DNA of 64,000 bases, taken from positions 434,001 through 498,000 of the forward strand of contig JAGYIR010000011.1 of NCBI GenBank assembly GCA_018402525.1, written 5' to 3'. The notes under the pieces are model-generated. The model worked only from the letters and a program-made list of their open reading frames with translations, was not told where the DNA came from and did not search any database. Shown one piece after another: positions 44,440-52,225 of this stretch. The DNA is from Crocinitomicaceae bacterium. GTDB taxonomy: Bacteria; Bacteroidota; Bacteroidia; Flavobacteriales_D; Crocinitomicaceae. The first letter of the stretch is position 1. Each line of letters starts with the position of its first letter. A program made the translations under genes and the position numbers.

Positions 44440-45195
44440 ATGGGGAATCACCTCGCTATACAAGTAGCTGCTGATGGTCTTCATTGCGTTGTTTCTAAAA
44501 ACGGAATTTTTTCAACGAGTTGCTCGCTTTCTTTCAATTCGTCGGATGAAGCTTCAATAAAGGATCAAATTACAAACGAATTTGAAACTCGTGGTTTCTT
44601 CACAACGGATTTTGACGACATTTCTTTATCGTGGTCATCCAATAAAACGACGCTCATTCCAAACGTAGTATTCAGTGAGTCCGACTCTAAAAGCCTTTTT
44701 GAATTGTGTTTTGGAGCGTCTGAGCACGGTATCGATTACAACCGAATTTCGGAATTAAGTATTGTGAATGTGTACGAAATACCCGATTGGGTCAAGCGCT
44801 ATTTTGTCCTAAAATTTCCGCGAATTATTGTTCAACACGAGGGGTCTTTCCTTTTGAGAAATGTAATGAACGAAAACAGTTTCAAACTGAAATTGTCCAT
44901 TGTGACCTACAACTCATTCTTTTTATTGATGATTTCAAAACACAATGAATTAATTTTCTATTCAACATTCGATTATCAGTCCCACGACGATATTCTTTAC
45001 CACACATCATTTGTGCTTCAACAAAAGGAGTTGCTGAATGAAAAAGGAAACATCGATTTAATTGCTGGTGTCGGTTCAATGCCAGAAGTACTGACAAGAT
45101 TCACTGAGAATGCAAAACGAATCTCTGAACTAAAATTGTTTGAGGTAAACAACCCAGACAATTACATAATAAAAGCTCACCAACTGTGCGTATAA
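44440..45195 (+). CDS. DUF3822 family protein
   Basis: This 251-residue cytoplasmic protein looks like DUF3822, a Bacteroidota family with an actin/ASKHA-like double fold. The regularly spaced strands (FKLKLSIVTYNSFFLLMISK, ELIFYSTFDYQSHDDILYHT) and the C-terminal IDLIAGVGSM pattern agree. It commonly precedes rsmD and coaD, as here, and overlaps rsmD by 10 bases. Function is unknown; the fixed neighbourhood hints at a link to rRNA methylation or CoA synthesis. Confidence 0.75.
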   Translation: MGNHLAIQVAADGLHCVVSKNGIFSTSCSLSFNSSDEASIKDQITNEFETRGFFTTDFDDISLSWSSNKTTLIPNVVFSESDSKSLFELCFGASEHGIDYNRISELSIVNVYEIPDWVKRYFVLKFPRIIVQHEGSFLLRNVMNENSFKLKLSIVTYNSFFLLMISKHNELIFYSTFDYQSHDDILYHTSFVLQQKELLNEKGNIDLIAGVGSMPEVLTRFTENAKRISELKLFEVNNPDNYIIKAHQLCV

Positions 45196-45734
45196 TTAAA
45201 GGACTTTACAAAACTCGACGGTATAAATTTCCGAAAGGTTTTCCATCACGTCCGACAACCGATTTTGCCAAAGAGGGCTTGTTCAATGTGCTCGATCATC
45301 ATTACCAAATGTTCGATTTAAAAATATTGGATCTGTGCGCTGGGACAGGAAACATCTCGATTGAATTTTTATCACAAGAATGTGGTGAAGTCATCGCTGT
45401 TGATTCCAACTACAACTGCGTTCGACACATAAAAACAGTAGCCAAAGATTTAGGCTGTTTGGATAAATTGACAGTCATTAAATCGGATATTTTAAAATTT
45501 CTTGCAGGTACTGATCTTAAATTTGATATCATTTTTGCCGATCCACCATACGAGTATGAACTCCACGCTGAAATTGTGAAAATTGTCTTTGAACGACAAC
45601 TTTTGAATGAAAATGGCGTTCTTGTTATTGAACATTCTCGAGATGTCAACCTCCAAAGTATAACCCAATTCCAATTTTCACGTACATATGGTAATGTACA
45701 CTTTAGCTTTTTTGAAAACACAGTAGAGACATGA
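45186..45734 (+). CDS. rsmD: 16S rRNA (guanine(966)-N(2))-methyltransferase
   Basis: RsmD methylates G966 of 16S rRNA. The 182-residue protein has the N-terminal RIIKGLYKTRRYKFP, PTTDFAKEGLFNVL, the SAM-binding LDLCAGTGNISIEF and the catalytic NPPY-type motif as DPPYEYE. It starts with GTG at 45186, inside the end of the DUF3822 gene, which the conserved RIIKG start supports. It overlaps coaD by 4 bases (ATGA). Confidence 0.92.
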   Translation: MRIIKGLYKTRRYKFPKGFPSRPTTDFAKEGLFNVLDHHYQMFDLKILDLCAGTGNISIEFLSQECGEVIAVDSNYNCVRHIKTVAKDLGCLDKLTVIKSDILKFLAGTDLKFDIIFADPPYEYELHAEIVKIVFERQLLNENGVLVIEHSRDVNLQSITQFQFSRTYGNVHFSFFENTVET

Positions 45735-46186
45735 AGATAGGTTTATTTCCAGGCTCATTTGATCCGTTCACGAAGGGACATGAAGCGGTTGTGCATAAAA
45801 GCACGCATCTATTTGATGAAATTATCATCGGAGTTGGTGTGAATTCTAAGAAAGCGTGCATGTTCGACCTTGAAAAGAGAATCCAGCATATCGAATCGTT
45901 GTTTAAAGATTTACCGCACATTCGTGTGGAGAAATTTCAAACATTGACAGTAAATTTTTGCAAGGAAATTGGTGCCACACATATTATTCGTGGTTTGCGC
46001 GATTCGAAAGACTTTCAATACGAAAAATCAATTGCGCACATGAATTATGATATTTCTGGAATTGATACAGTCTTTTTTCTGACTGAACAACGTTATTCAG
46101 CTATTAACTCTTCCATTATTCGTGAAATTCACAGCAATGGCGGCCCAATCAACAGCTTTGTAACAAACCCTGATTTACTCGTTTAA
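45731..46186 (+). CDS. coaD: Phosphopantetheine adenylyltransferase
   Basis: CoaD transfers AMP to 4'-phosphopantetheine in CoA biosynthesis. The 151-residue enzyme has the nucleotidyltransferase start GLFPGSFDPFTKGHEAVV with the TxGH-type motif, IIRGLRDSKDFQYE, FFLTEQRYSAINSS and SSIIREI, all standard. Length is normal. Translational coupling to rsmD (ATGA overlap) is common in bacteria. Confidence 0.95.
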   Translation: MKIGLFPGSFDPFTKGHEAVVHKSTHLFDEIIIGVGVNSKKACMFDLEKRIQHIESLFKDLPHIRVEKFQTLTVNFCKEIGATHIIRGLRDSKDFQYEKSIAHMNYDISGIDTVFFLTEQRYSAINSSIIREIHSNGGPINSFVTNPDLLV

Positions 46187-46233
46187 TTGGATGTGGTACA
46201 ATATGTGCTACACTACCTGAAAAAACCAAGTGT

Positions 46234-47661
46234 ATGAAGATCCTACTTTCTTTCCTATTTGCGTTACCGTTTCTTGTACTTGCACAAAACGTTCAAATTA
46301 CTGGGGTGGCTCCAGCCTATATCGGTCAGAGCATAGAAGTCTATGAATACAAGGATTACTTAAGTAAACTGGAACGAATCATTAGCACCTCAACTGTACA
46401 AAGCGACAGTACTTTCGAACTTCAATTCAACACGAGTAAAATAAAAAAGGTAATTATTAAATCTGGGAATAATCGCGGCTTTTTATTTGTTCAACCGAAT
46501 GGCAATTACTCCATATTTTTTCCCGAAAAGGATAAGTTCGATCCCTATAGACCAGCTGGAAACAATGTAGAAGTTGCATTTTTTGATTTAGACAGTACCG
46601 ACATCAATTACAAATTACTGAGTTTCCAGCGTTGGGTAGACAATTTTGTCGGAAACAATTTTCACAAAAAGGGAACTGATGCAAAAGCATTTGTAGAGAG
46701 TTTAGATCGATTTAAATCGAATGTTGAAAAGGCCTATAAAAACGATACCAGTTATTTTTTCAAAACGTATGTAAAATTCACAATTGCTGGATTGGACAAT
46801 ATTCAGCATGCAGCCGAAAGAAACCGTTACGAGAAGTATGATTTTTACCTCAAACGAAATCCTACAGATTATGACAATGAGGCTTACATGGAATATATGC
46901 TGGGGTTTTATCAAAAGTTACTTCCACGACTATCCACTGAGACGAACCAAGCCGTTTATGAAGGTGTGCTTCAAAGTAGTCCCACCCTTGTTATGAAAGC
47001 GTTGGGTGGAGAATATACCCTGTCGAATTTACGCTTACGGGAACTTGTCATGATTCAGTCGCTTTCTGAAGAGTACGTTTCAGGCGAATTTCCAGAAACC
47101 AATATCATAACCATTCTCGATAGTCTTGGGAAACGAAGTTTGTTTAAGGAACATGAGGAGATTGCGCAAAACATCCAACGAAGAATTACCTTGTTAAACG
47201 CAGGCGGAAAAGCACCCGATTTTGTTTTAATGCAAGAAGGAAAAGCAACGAAAACCTTGTTCAACTATACGAACAAACACATCTACCTGCATTTTTTCGA
47301 TCCAGAAAGTGAGCAAATTGTAAAAGAACTTCCACTCTTAATGGAACTACAGCAGATGTATGGAAAATATGTTCAATTTGTTTCCGTGTATAAAGAAAAA
47401 ACACTTTCGGAAAAAGCCCAAAAGCAATTACAACAAGTCCCTTGGGATCTGTACAGTATTCCCAGTTCTAATTCCATTTGGAAAAATTATGCAGTGGAAA
47501 GCTTCCCACAATACACTCTAATTGATGCTGTTGGTTACATCGTTGCTAGTCCCGCGCTTGGTCCAACGCCAAACGGACAGTATCAAACTATTGGTGAAAC
47601 TTTCTACAATTTGAAAAAAGCTTGGTTAAAAGAAAACGAGCGTGATGACTCAGAACATTAA
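46234..47661 (+). CDS. TlpA-like secreted protein lacking all cysteines
   Basis: This 475-residue protein has a signal peptide (MKILLSFLFALPFLVLA, then Gln), a DUF4369-like beta domain (about 20-110), a helical middle (about 125-310) and a thioredoxin-like C-terminal domain (about 320-460). The C-terminal domain begins GKAPDFVLMQEGK and contains ESFPQYTLIDAVG, like the cis-Pro loop. Where other TlpA proteins have WCxxC, this one reads YLHFFDPESEQIV, and no Cys occurs anywhere in it. It cannot be a thiol oxidoreductase and may be a binding or scaffold protein. Confidence 0.75.
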   Translation: MKILLSFLFALPFLVLAQNVQITGVAPAYIGQSIEVYEYKDYLSKLERIISTSTVQSDSTFELQFNTSKIKKVIIKSGNNRGFLFVQPNGNYSIFFPEKDKFDPYRPAGNNVEVAFFDLDSTDINYKLLSFQRWVDNFVGNNFHKKGTDAKAFVESLDRFKSNVEKAYKNDTSYFFKTYVKFTIAGLDNIQHAAERNRYEKYDFYLKRNPTDYDNEAYMEYMLGFYQKLLPRLSTETNQAVYEGVLQSSPTLVMKALGGEYTLSNLRLRELVMIQSLSEEYVSGEFPETNIITILDSLGKRSLFKEHEEIAQNIQRRITLLNAGGKAPDFVLMQEGKATKTLFNYTNKHIYLHFFDPESEQIVKELPLLMELQQMYGKYVQFVSVYKEKTLSEKAQKQLQQVPWDLYSIPSSNSIWKNYAVESFPQYTLIDAVGYIVASPALGPTPNGQYQTIGETFYNLKKAWLKENERDDSEH

Positions 47662-47680
47662 GGGAGACTTCAACGCATTT

Positions 47681-47744
47681 AGTTTAAAGTTCAAGGTTCA
47701 AAAAGACGAAACTTTGAACTTTTTGAACTACTGAACTTTGAACT
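47681..47744. repeat. Imperfect palindrome of GTTCAAAGTTCAA type
   Basis: Arms 47681-47705 and 47719-47744 are complementary apart from about three mismatches and one bulged base, around a 13-base centre that itself contains CTTTGAAC. It lies between two plus-strand genes and could act as a hairpin terminator, though no T-run follows. It resembles the palindrome at 31921 in design but not in sequence. Confidence 0.7.
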
Positions 47745-47774
47745 GTTTACTATCTTTACGCTTAAAATCAAAGT

Positions 47775-48362
47775 ATGCGTTTCAATTTATCTGAAATAAA
47801 CGAATTAATTCGTGAGCGAAGAACAATTTATCCTGAGCAATTCAGTGACCGAAAGGTGCACCGTGAACAAATAGAAGTTATTCTTAACAACGGACAATGG
47901 GCACCAACACATGGCAATACCCAACCTTGGAGATTTAAGGTCTTCATGGAGGATGGCTTGACAACCTTGAGTGATTTTCTTGGAAAAACGTACTTGGAAT
48001 TAACTCCAACTGAACTTCAGAACGATTTAAAACTTGGAAAACTACTGTCTCGACCGTTAAAATCATCCGTGGTAATTGCAGTTTGTATGGAGCGACAACA
48101 AGAAGAAAAGATTATAGAAATAGAAGAAATAGAAGCAGTGGCCTGTGCGATACAAAACATGCACCTAACAGCAACAGCATATGGTTTAGGTGGATTCTGG
48201 TCGACACCAAAATTGATCTATTCACAACAAATGAATGATTTTCTAGCATTGAATGAAAAAGACAAATGTCTGGGATTGTTCTATCTCGGTTATCCAGCGA
48301 TAGAATGGCCAAAAGCACATAGAAAACCACTCGAATATACGACTGAATGGAAAACCCAGTAG
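47775..48362 (+). CDS. Nitroreductase-family FMN protein
   Basis: This 195-residue protein has the nitroreductase fold signature: N-terminal LIRERRTIYPEQF, then NGQWAPTHGNTQPWRFKVF (FMN contacts), a helical middle with AVACAIQNMHLTATAYGLGGFW, and CLGLFYLGYP. It should use FMN and NAD(P)H to reduce nitro, quinone or enone compounds in the cytoplasm. The physiological substrate is unknown. TATCTTTA at 47751 is a one-mismatch -7 element. It overlaps the next gene by 16 bases. Confidence 0.88.
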   Translation: MRFNLSEINELIRERRTIYPEQFSDRKVHREQIEVILNNGQWAPTHGNTQPWRFKVFMEDGLTTLSDFLGKTYLELTPTELQNDLKLGKLLSRPLKSSVVIAVCMERQQEEKIIEIEEIEAVACAIQNMHLTATAYGLGGFWSTPKLIYSQQMNDFLALNEKDKCLGLFYLGYPAIEWPKAHRKPLEYTTEWKTQ

Positions 48363-48778
48363 ACCACACCATTGATTTGGGTTTGGTAAATTACATCAAA
48401 CATCCATCCAATCCCAACTATATTGTTTACCGCTTTGTTGATCCAAAACGCGCTGAAAGTTTTGAACACGAGTTAACTGCATTGAACATCTGGTTCGAAA
48501 AAAGTGATGAGGAAAAACGGGGCAGAACGTATCTGCTGTATGGAATCCATAAGAATGACTTTAAGGTAACTGAAAAAATAAATTATCGCGTAGAAGCCAA
48601 GCATAAAAAGCCGTTCATACCAGTCAAACTAATTCGTTACCCCGTCATGATTATTTCAGCGATTTTGTTGACACTAGCAATTATGGGCTATTGCGAGCAA
48701 CAAAAAAAACTCCGTTCGTACAATAATCCTCACCAATCACACAATAATAAGGTTGGGAACACATTACTTACCGAATAA
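48347..48778 (+). CDS. Small single-pass membrane protein, unknown function
   Basis: This 143-residue protein is not recognised. Residues 1-90 form a small soluble domain (VNYIKHPSNPNYIVYRFVDP, then AESFEHELTALNIWFEKSDEE) that looks like a ligand- or partner-binding ferredoxin-type fold. One transmembrane helix covers about 100-120, and the tail is polar. The start lies inside the nitroreductase gene (16-base overlap), so the two are coupled. Confidence 0.65.
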   Translation: MENPVDHTIDLGLVNYIKHPSNPNYIVYRFVDPKRAESFEHELTALNIWFEKSDEEKRGRTYLLYGIHKNDFKVTEKINYRVEAKHKKPFIPVKLIRYPVMIISAILLTLAIMGYCEQQKKLRSYNNPHQSHNNKVGNTLLTE

Positions 48779-48804
48779 AATTACGTTATTTGCGTTCTAG
48801 TCGA

Positions 48805-49575
48805 ATGAAGAAAGCCATTGTATTAATACTAATAATGTTGACGTTTACCGCAATCGGGCAACAGAAGCGGGCAAAGGTTCCTTCTTACTTTGGTCTTCAA
48901 ATACGTCCCATATTCCCAACACAATTTATTGGTTCATCGGTGACCAATTTCTCGGAAAATGCTGAAGAAACTATTAAATATAGTTCCACACTCACCCAAA
49001 CCATTGGTTATTCATTTGGAGGGACAGTGCGTGCTGGATTGACAAAACTTATTGCGTTGGAAACAGGTATTAACTTTGTACAGCGTAACTTTGATGTATC
49101 CATGGCTATTCCTGACTCTTCCATTGAAGCCAAAAACGATCTAAGTTTTATCTCCTACAATATTCCGATTAACGCCTTGTTTTACATCAAACTTTCTGAA
49201 AAATGGTATTCAAATGCTTCTTTGGGAGTTGCTGTAAATTTCAAACCAACTGATGTCGGAATATTAACAAAACCAGGAGGTAATAATGAATTTCGTCATG
49301 CCGGAGTAGCCATGAACAAATTTGGATTTGATTTTAATGCGAATATAGGTTTTGAATTTCGAACAGAAAAGAATGGTTTTTTCTACATCGGTGGTTCTGC
49401 CAATGTTCCTTTCGCTCCACTTTTCGACATGATTGTCAGGTATGAAAATCAAGGTTATAAAAGCCAAAGCATTGAAGAAGTCGACGGTTCATTTCTCTCC
49501 ATTGATTTTAAGTATTTCTTCCCCAATATTGCTAATAAAGGTGTACAGTTCAATCAAGGACCTATTGAACAATAG
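48805..49575 (+). CDS. Outer-membrane beta-barrel protein
   Basis: This 256-residue protein has a signal peptide (MKKAIVLILIMLTFTAIG, then Gln) and repeated amphipathic strands with paired aromatic residues (SFGGTVRAGLTKLIALETG, FGFDFNANIGFEFRTE, NGFFYIGGSANVPFAPLF, FLSIDFKYFFP). This fits an eight- to ten-strand porin-like or PorT-like barrel. The ATG at 48805 is chosen; a TTG at 48790 adds five residues before the signal. Role is unknown. Confidence 0.7.
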   Translation: MKKAIVLILIMLTFTAIGQQKRAKVPSYFGLQIRPIFPTQFIGSSVTNFSENAEETIKYSSTLTQTIGYSFGGTVRAGLTKLIALETGINFVQRNFDVSMAIPDSSIEAKNDLSFISYNIPINALFYIKLSEKWYSNASLGVAVNFKPTDVGILTKPGGNNEFRHAGVAMNKFGFDFNANIGFEFRTEKNGFFYIGGSANVPFAPLFDMIVRYENQGYKSQSIEEVDGSFLSIDFKYFFPNIANKGVQFNQGPIEQ

Positions 49576-49633
49576 CTGGAAAAAACTTCCACTGAAATTC
49601 AGCTAAAACATCTGTTTCATTCCACTGAATGGC

Positions 49634-49661
49634 TTGAAGTTGATTCTAATTTTTAAATTTA
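49634..49661 (+). promoter_or_regulatory. Promoter of the S9 peptidase gene
   Basis: TTG (49634-49636), 17 bases, then TAAATTTA (49654-49661), one mismatch from TAnnTTTG, 20 bases before the ATG. Confidence 0.4.
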
Positions 49662-49680
49662 CGGACTGAACATATTAACT

Positions 49681-51594
49681 ATGAAAAATTATTTCCCCGT
49701 TGTTTTTATTGGTGTAGTACTGTTATTAAGTACTGCGGTTGTTGCACAAGACACCATGAATCCTTTAACATTGTTAGAACTAAGTCGGGTTTCGCCCATA
49801 GGAATTTCTGAAGATCAACAGAATGTGGTTTATTCGATAACCAATGTAGATGTGGTAGAGAACACCAAGTCGACCAAATTATATGTTTTACCAATTGTTG
49901 GAGGAATTCCTAAAGAAATTAGTGACTTCTCCGATTTCATTATTCATGATCCTAAGATTTCGCCAGATGGAAAATGGAAACTGATTACAGAAAATGTGAA
50001 AATGCAGAAAATTAGTGGCCAAGATTATTACCCCTTCCTAGAAAAATCGAATGTGCAAATTTACAACGACCTAAATTATCGGCATTGGGATACGTGGGAA
50101 GATGGCAATTTCAGTCACGTGTTTATTGAAAACACTAACACCAAAGAACGCATCGATTTAATGCCAAACGAGCCTTACAATTGTCCACAACAACCATTTG
50201 GAGGTGATGAGGATTATATTTGGAGTCCTGACGGTGTGCATGTACTTTACGTTGCAAAAAAGAAAGTAGGAAAAGCTTATGCAACCAGTACCAATACAGA
50301 TATTTACAGCTATAACATTAAGACAAAAGCCACCTCCAACATAACTTCTGAAAATCCAGGTTACGATACCCAACCAGCCTTTTCTTCGACTGGCACGTTG
50401 GCTTGGCTTCAAATGAAACGCGATGGCTACGAATCGGACAAAAACGATATCATCATATATGTTGATGGTAAAAAAACGAATCTCACAGAACACTGGGACG
50501 GCACTGTCAATAGTTTTCACTGGTCGAACGATGGAAAAAAAATCTACTTTATTGCGCCCGTCGACGGAACGGTTCAGTTGTTTGAAGTTGAACTGCCGAA
50601 ATCAGACAAAAAGCCAATCACAATCAAGCAAATTACAAACGGTCAATTCGATGTGAATGGAATTGTTGGTCACACGAAAACGACAATGGTTGTCACTCGT
50701 CAGGACATGAATCACGCTACAGAACTTTACACAGTTGAGCTTAAAGATGGTTCAATGAAACAATTGACACATGCCAACGACGCTATTTACGATAATATGA
50801 GTCTGAGTAAAGTCGAAAAACGCATGATAAAAACAACAGATGGTAAAGAAATGTTGACATGGGTTATCTATCCACCAGACTTTGATTCTACAAAAGTGTA
50901 TCCTACCCTGCTCTATTGTCAAGGTGGACCGCAGGGAGCATTGAGTCAATTTTACTCATATCGCTGGAATTTTCAATTGATGGCAGCACATGGTTACATT
51001 GTTGTTGCCCCAAACCGAAGAGGAATGCCTGGACATGGTGTTGAATGGAACGAACAAATCAGCAAGGATTATGGTGGACAAAACATGCACGATTATTTAA
51101 GCGCTATTGATGCGTTAGCTCAAGAACCTTATGTTGACAGCAGACGAATGGGTTGTATTGGCGCTAGTTATGGAGGCTATTCAGCGTTTTATTTGGCAGC
51201 GATACACGAAAAACGTTTTAAGTCCTTCATTGCGCATGACGGAATCTTTAACTGGAAAAGCATGTACGGGACGACAGAAGAACTTTTCTTCGTGAATTGG
51301 GATTTGGGTGGACCTTATTGGGAGAAGGGCAATGAAACAGCTCAAAAAGCATACACCGTATTTAATCCTGCTGAACGAGTGCAAGATTGGGATACACCCA
51401 TTTTAATTATTCAAGGTGGAAAAGATTACCGCGTTCCAATTGGTCAAGGATTGGAAGCATTTCAGGCAGCTCAGTTGCTTGGATTAAAAAGTCGTTTGTT
51501 GTATTTTCCAGAGGAAAACCACTGGGTATTGGATTACCAAAACAGCGTGATCTGGCATTCAGAATTCTTTAAATGGCTAAAGGAAACATTGTAA
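49681..51594 (+). CDS. Secreted S9-family prolyl oligopeptidase-like serine peptidase
   Basis: This 637-residue enzyme has a signal peptide (ending VVA, then Gln), an N-terminal beta-propeller (about 25-370) and a C-terminal alpha/beta-hydrolase. The catalytic triad is Ser496 in IGASYGGYSAFY, Asp582 in GGKDYRVP and His614 in EENHWVLD. The order Ser-Asp-His and the propeller place it with DPP-IV/acylaminoacyl-peptidase relatives. It should cut small peptides in the periplasm or at the cell surface. Confidence 0.92.
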   Translation: MKNYFPVVFIGVVLLLSTAVVAQDTMNPLTLLELSRVSPIGISEDQQNVVYSITNVDVVENTKSTKLYVLPIVGGIPKEISDFSDFIIHDPKISPDGKWKLITENVKMQKISGQDYYPFLEKSNVQIYNDLNYRHWDTWEDGNFSHVFIENTNTKERIDLMPNEPYNCPQQPFGGDEDYIWSPDGVHVLYVAKKKVGKAYATSTNTDIYSYNIKTKATSNITSENPGYDTQPAFSSTGTLAWLQMKRDGYESDKNDIIIYVDGKKTNLTEHWDGTVNSFHWSNDGKKIYFIAPVDGTVQLFEVELPKSDKKPITIKQITNGQFDVNGIVGHTKTTMVVTRQDMNHATELYTVELKDGSMKQLTHANDAIYDNMSLSKVEKRMIKTTDGKEMLTWVIYPPDFDSTKVYPTLLYCQGGPQGALSQFYSYRWNFQLMAAHGYIVVAPNRRGMPGHGVEWNEQISKDYGGQNMHDYLSAIDALAQEPYVDSRRMGCIGASYGGYSAFYLAAIHEKRFKSFIAHDGIFNWKSMYGTTEELFFVNWDLGGPYWEKGNETAQKAYTVFNPAERVQDWDTPILIIQGGKDYRVPIGQGLEAFQAAQLLGLKSRLLYFPEENHWVLDYQNSVIWHSEFFKWLKETL

Positions 51595-51706
51595 AATCGA
51601 TTCTCACGTTTGAAATCAATTAGAAGCTAAGTTTTTTCATTCCGATTGTCACTTTTTTTGATTTCACCACACTTACTAGTTAAGGAGTGGCAATTTACAC
51701 ACAAGT

Positions 51707-52225
51707 ATGAAATCGAAACAAGACGTTTTTCTAGAACTCTACGAACCAATTCATGATAGGTTCGAACGCTTCTGCAGGGCAAGGGTTTATGGAACGATGG
51801 AACATTCCGATTTAATGAATGACACGCTATTGATTGCTTTTGAAAAAATGGAAACATTGCAGTCAAAAGAGGCATTTCTTTCATTCTTGTTTGGAATTTG
51901 TGTGCGTGTTTTAAGTAATCACAACCAGAAAACGAGAGAAGAACGGTTTTCAAACGATGACAATTCATCGGTAGTAGATCAATCGCAAAATACTGACTTG
52001 GATACAGATATTCACTATTTGTATAAATCATTGAGTCAATTGAGCGATGACCAACGTGAAAGTATCATTCTCTTCGAAATTTCTGGATTCAGTATCAAGG
52101 AAATTGCAACCATTCAAAATGCAAGTGAAGATGCTGTAAAACAACGTTTAAAACGCGGTCGTGAAAAGTTAACAAGAATAATGACATTTGAGTCAGTACG
52201 TAAAACGGGAGGTGAAAATGAATAA
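51707..52225 (+). CDS. RNA polymerase sigma factor, ECF-like
   Basis: This 172-residue protein has sigma region 2 (about 10-70: LYEPIHDRFERFCRARVYG, HSDLMNDTLLIAFEKM) and region 4 (about 110-160: LSQLSDDQRESIILFEISG, IKEIATIQNASEDAVKQRLK). Regions 1 and 3 are absent, so it is an ECF-type factor. It lies 8 bases into the next gene, which encodes a membrane-anchored SUMF1-fold protein rather than a standard anti-sigma factor. I see no matching ECF promoter in front of it. Confidence 0.85.
   Translation: MKSKQDVFLELYEPIHDRFERFCRARVYGTMEHSDLMNDTLLIAFEKMETLQSKEAFLSFLFGICVRVLSNHNQKTREERFSNDDNSSVVDQSQNTDLDTDIHYLYKSLSQLSDDQRESIILFEISGFSIKEIATIQNASEDAVKQRLKRGREKLTRIMTFESVRKTGGENE
52207..52214 (+). 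promoter_or_regulatory. Unusual strong Shine-Dalgarno site
   Basis: GGGAGGTG with core GGAGG (52208-52212) lies 5 bases before the ATG at 52218. Bacteroidota genes usually lack such sites. It supports this start and suggests independent ribosome entry inside the end of the sigma gene. Confidence 0.6.
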
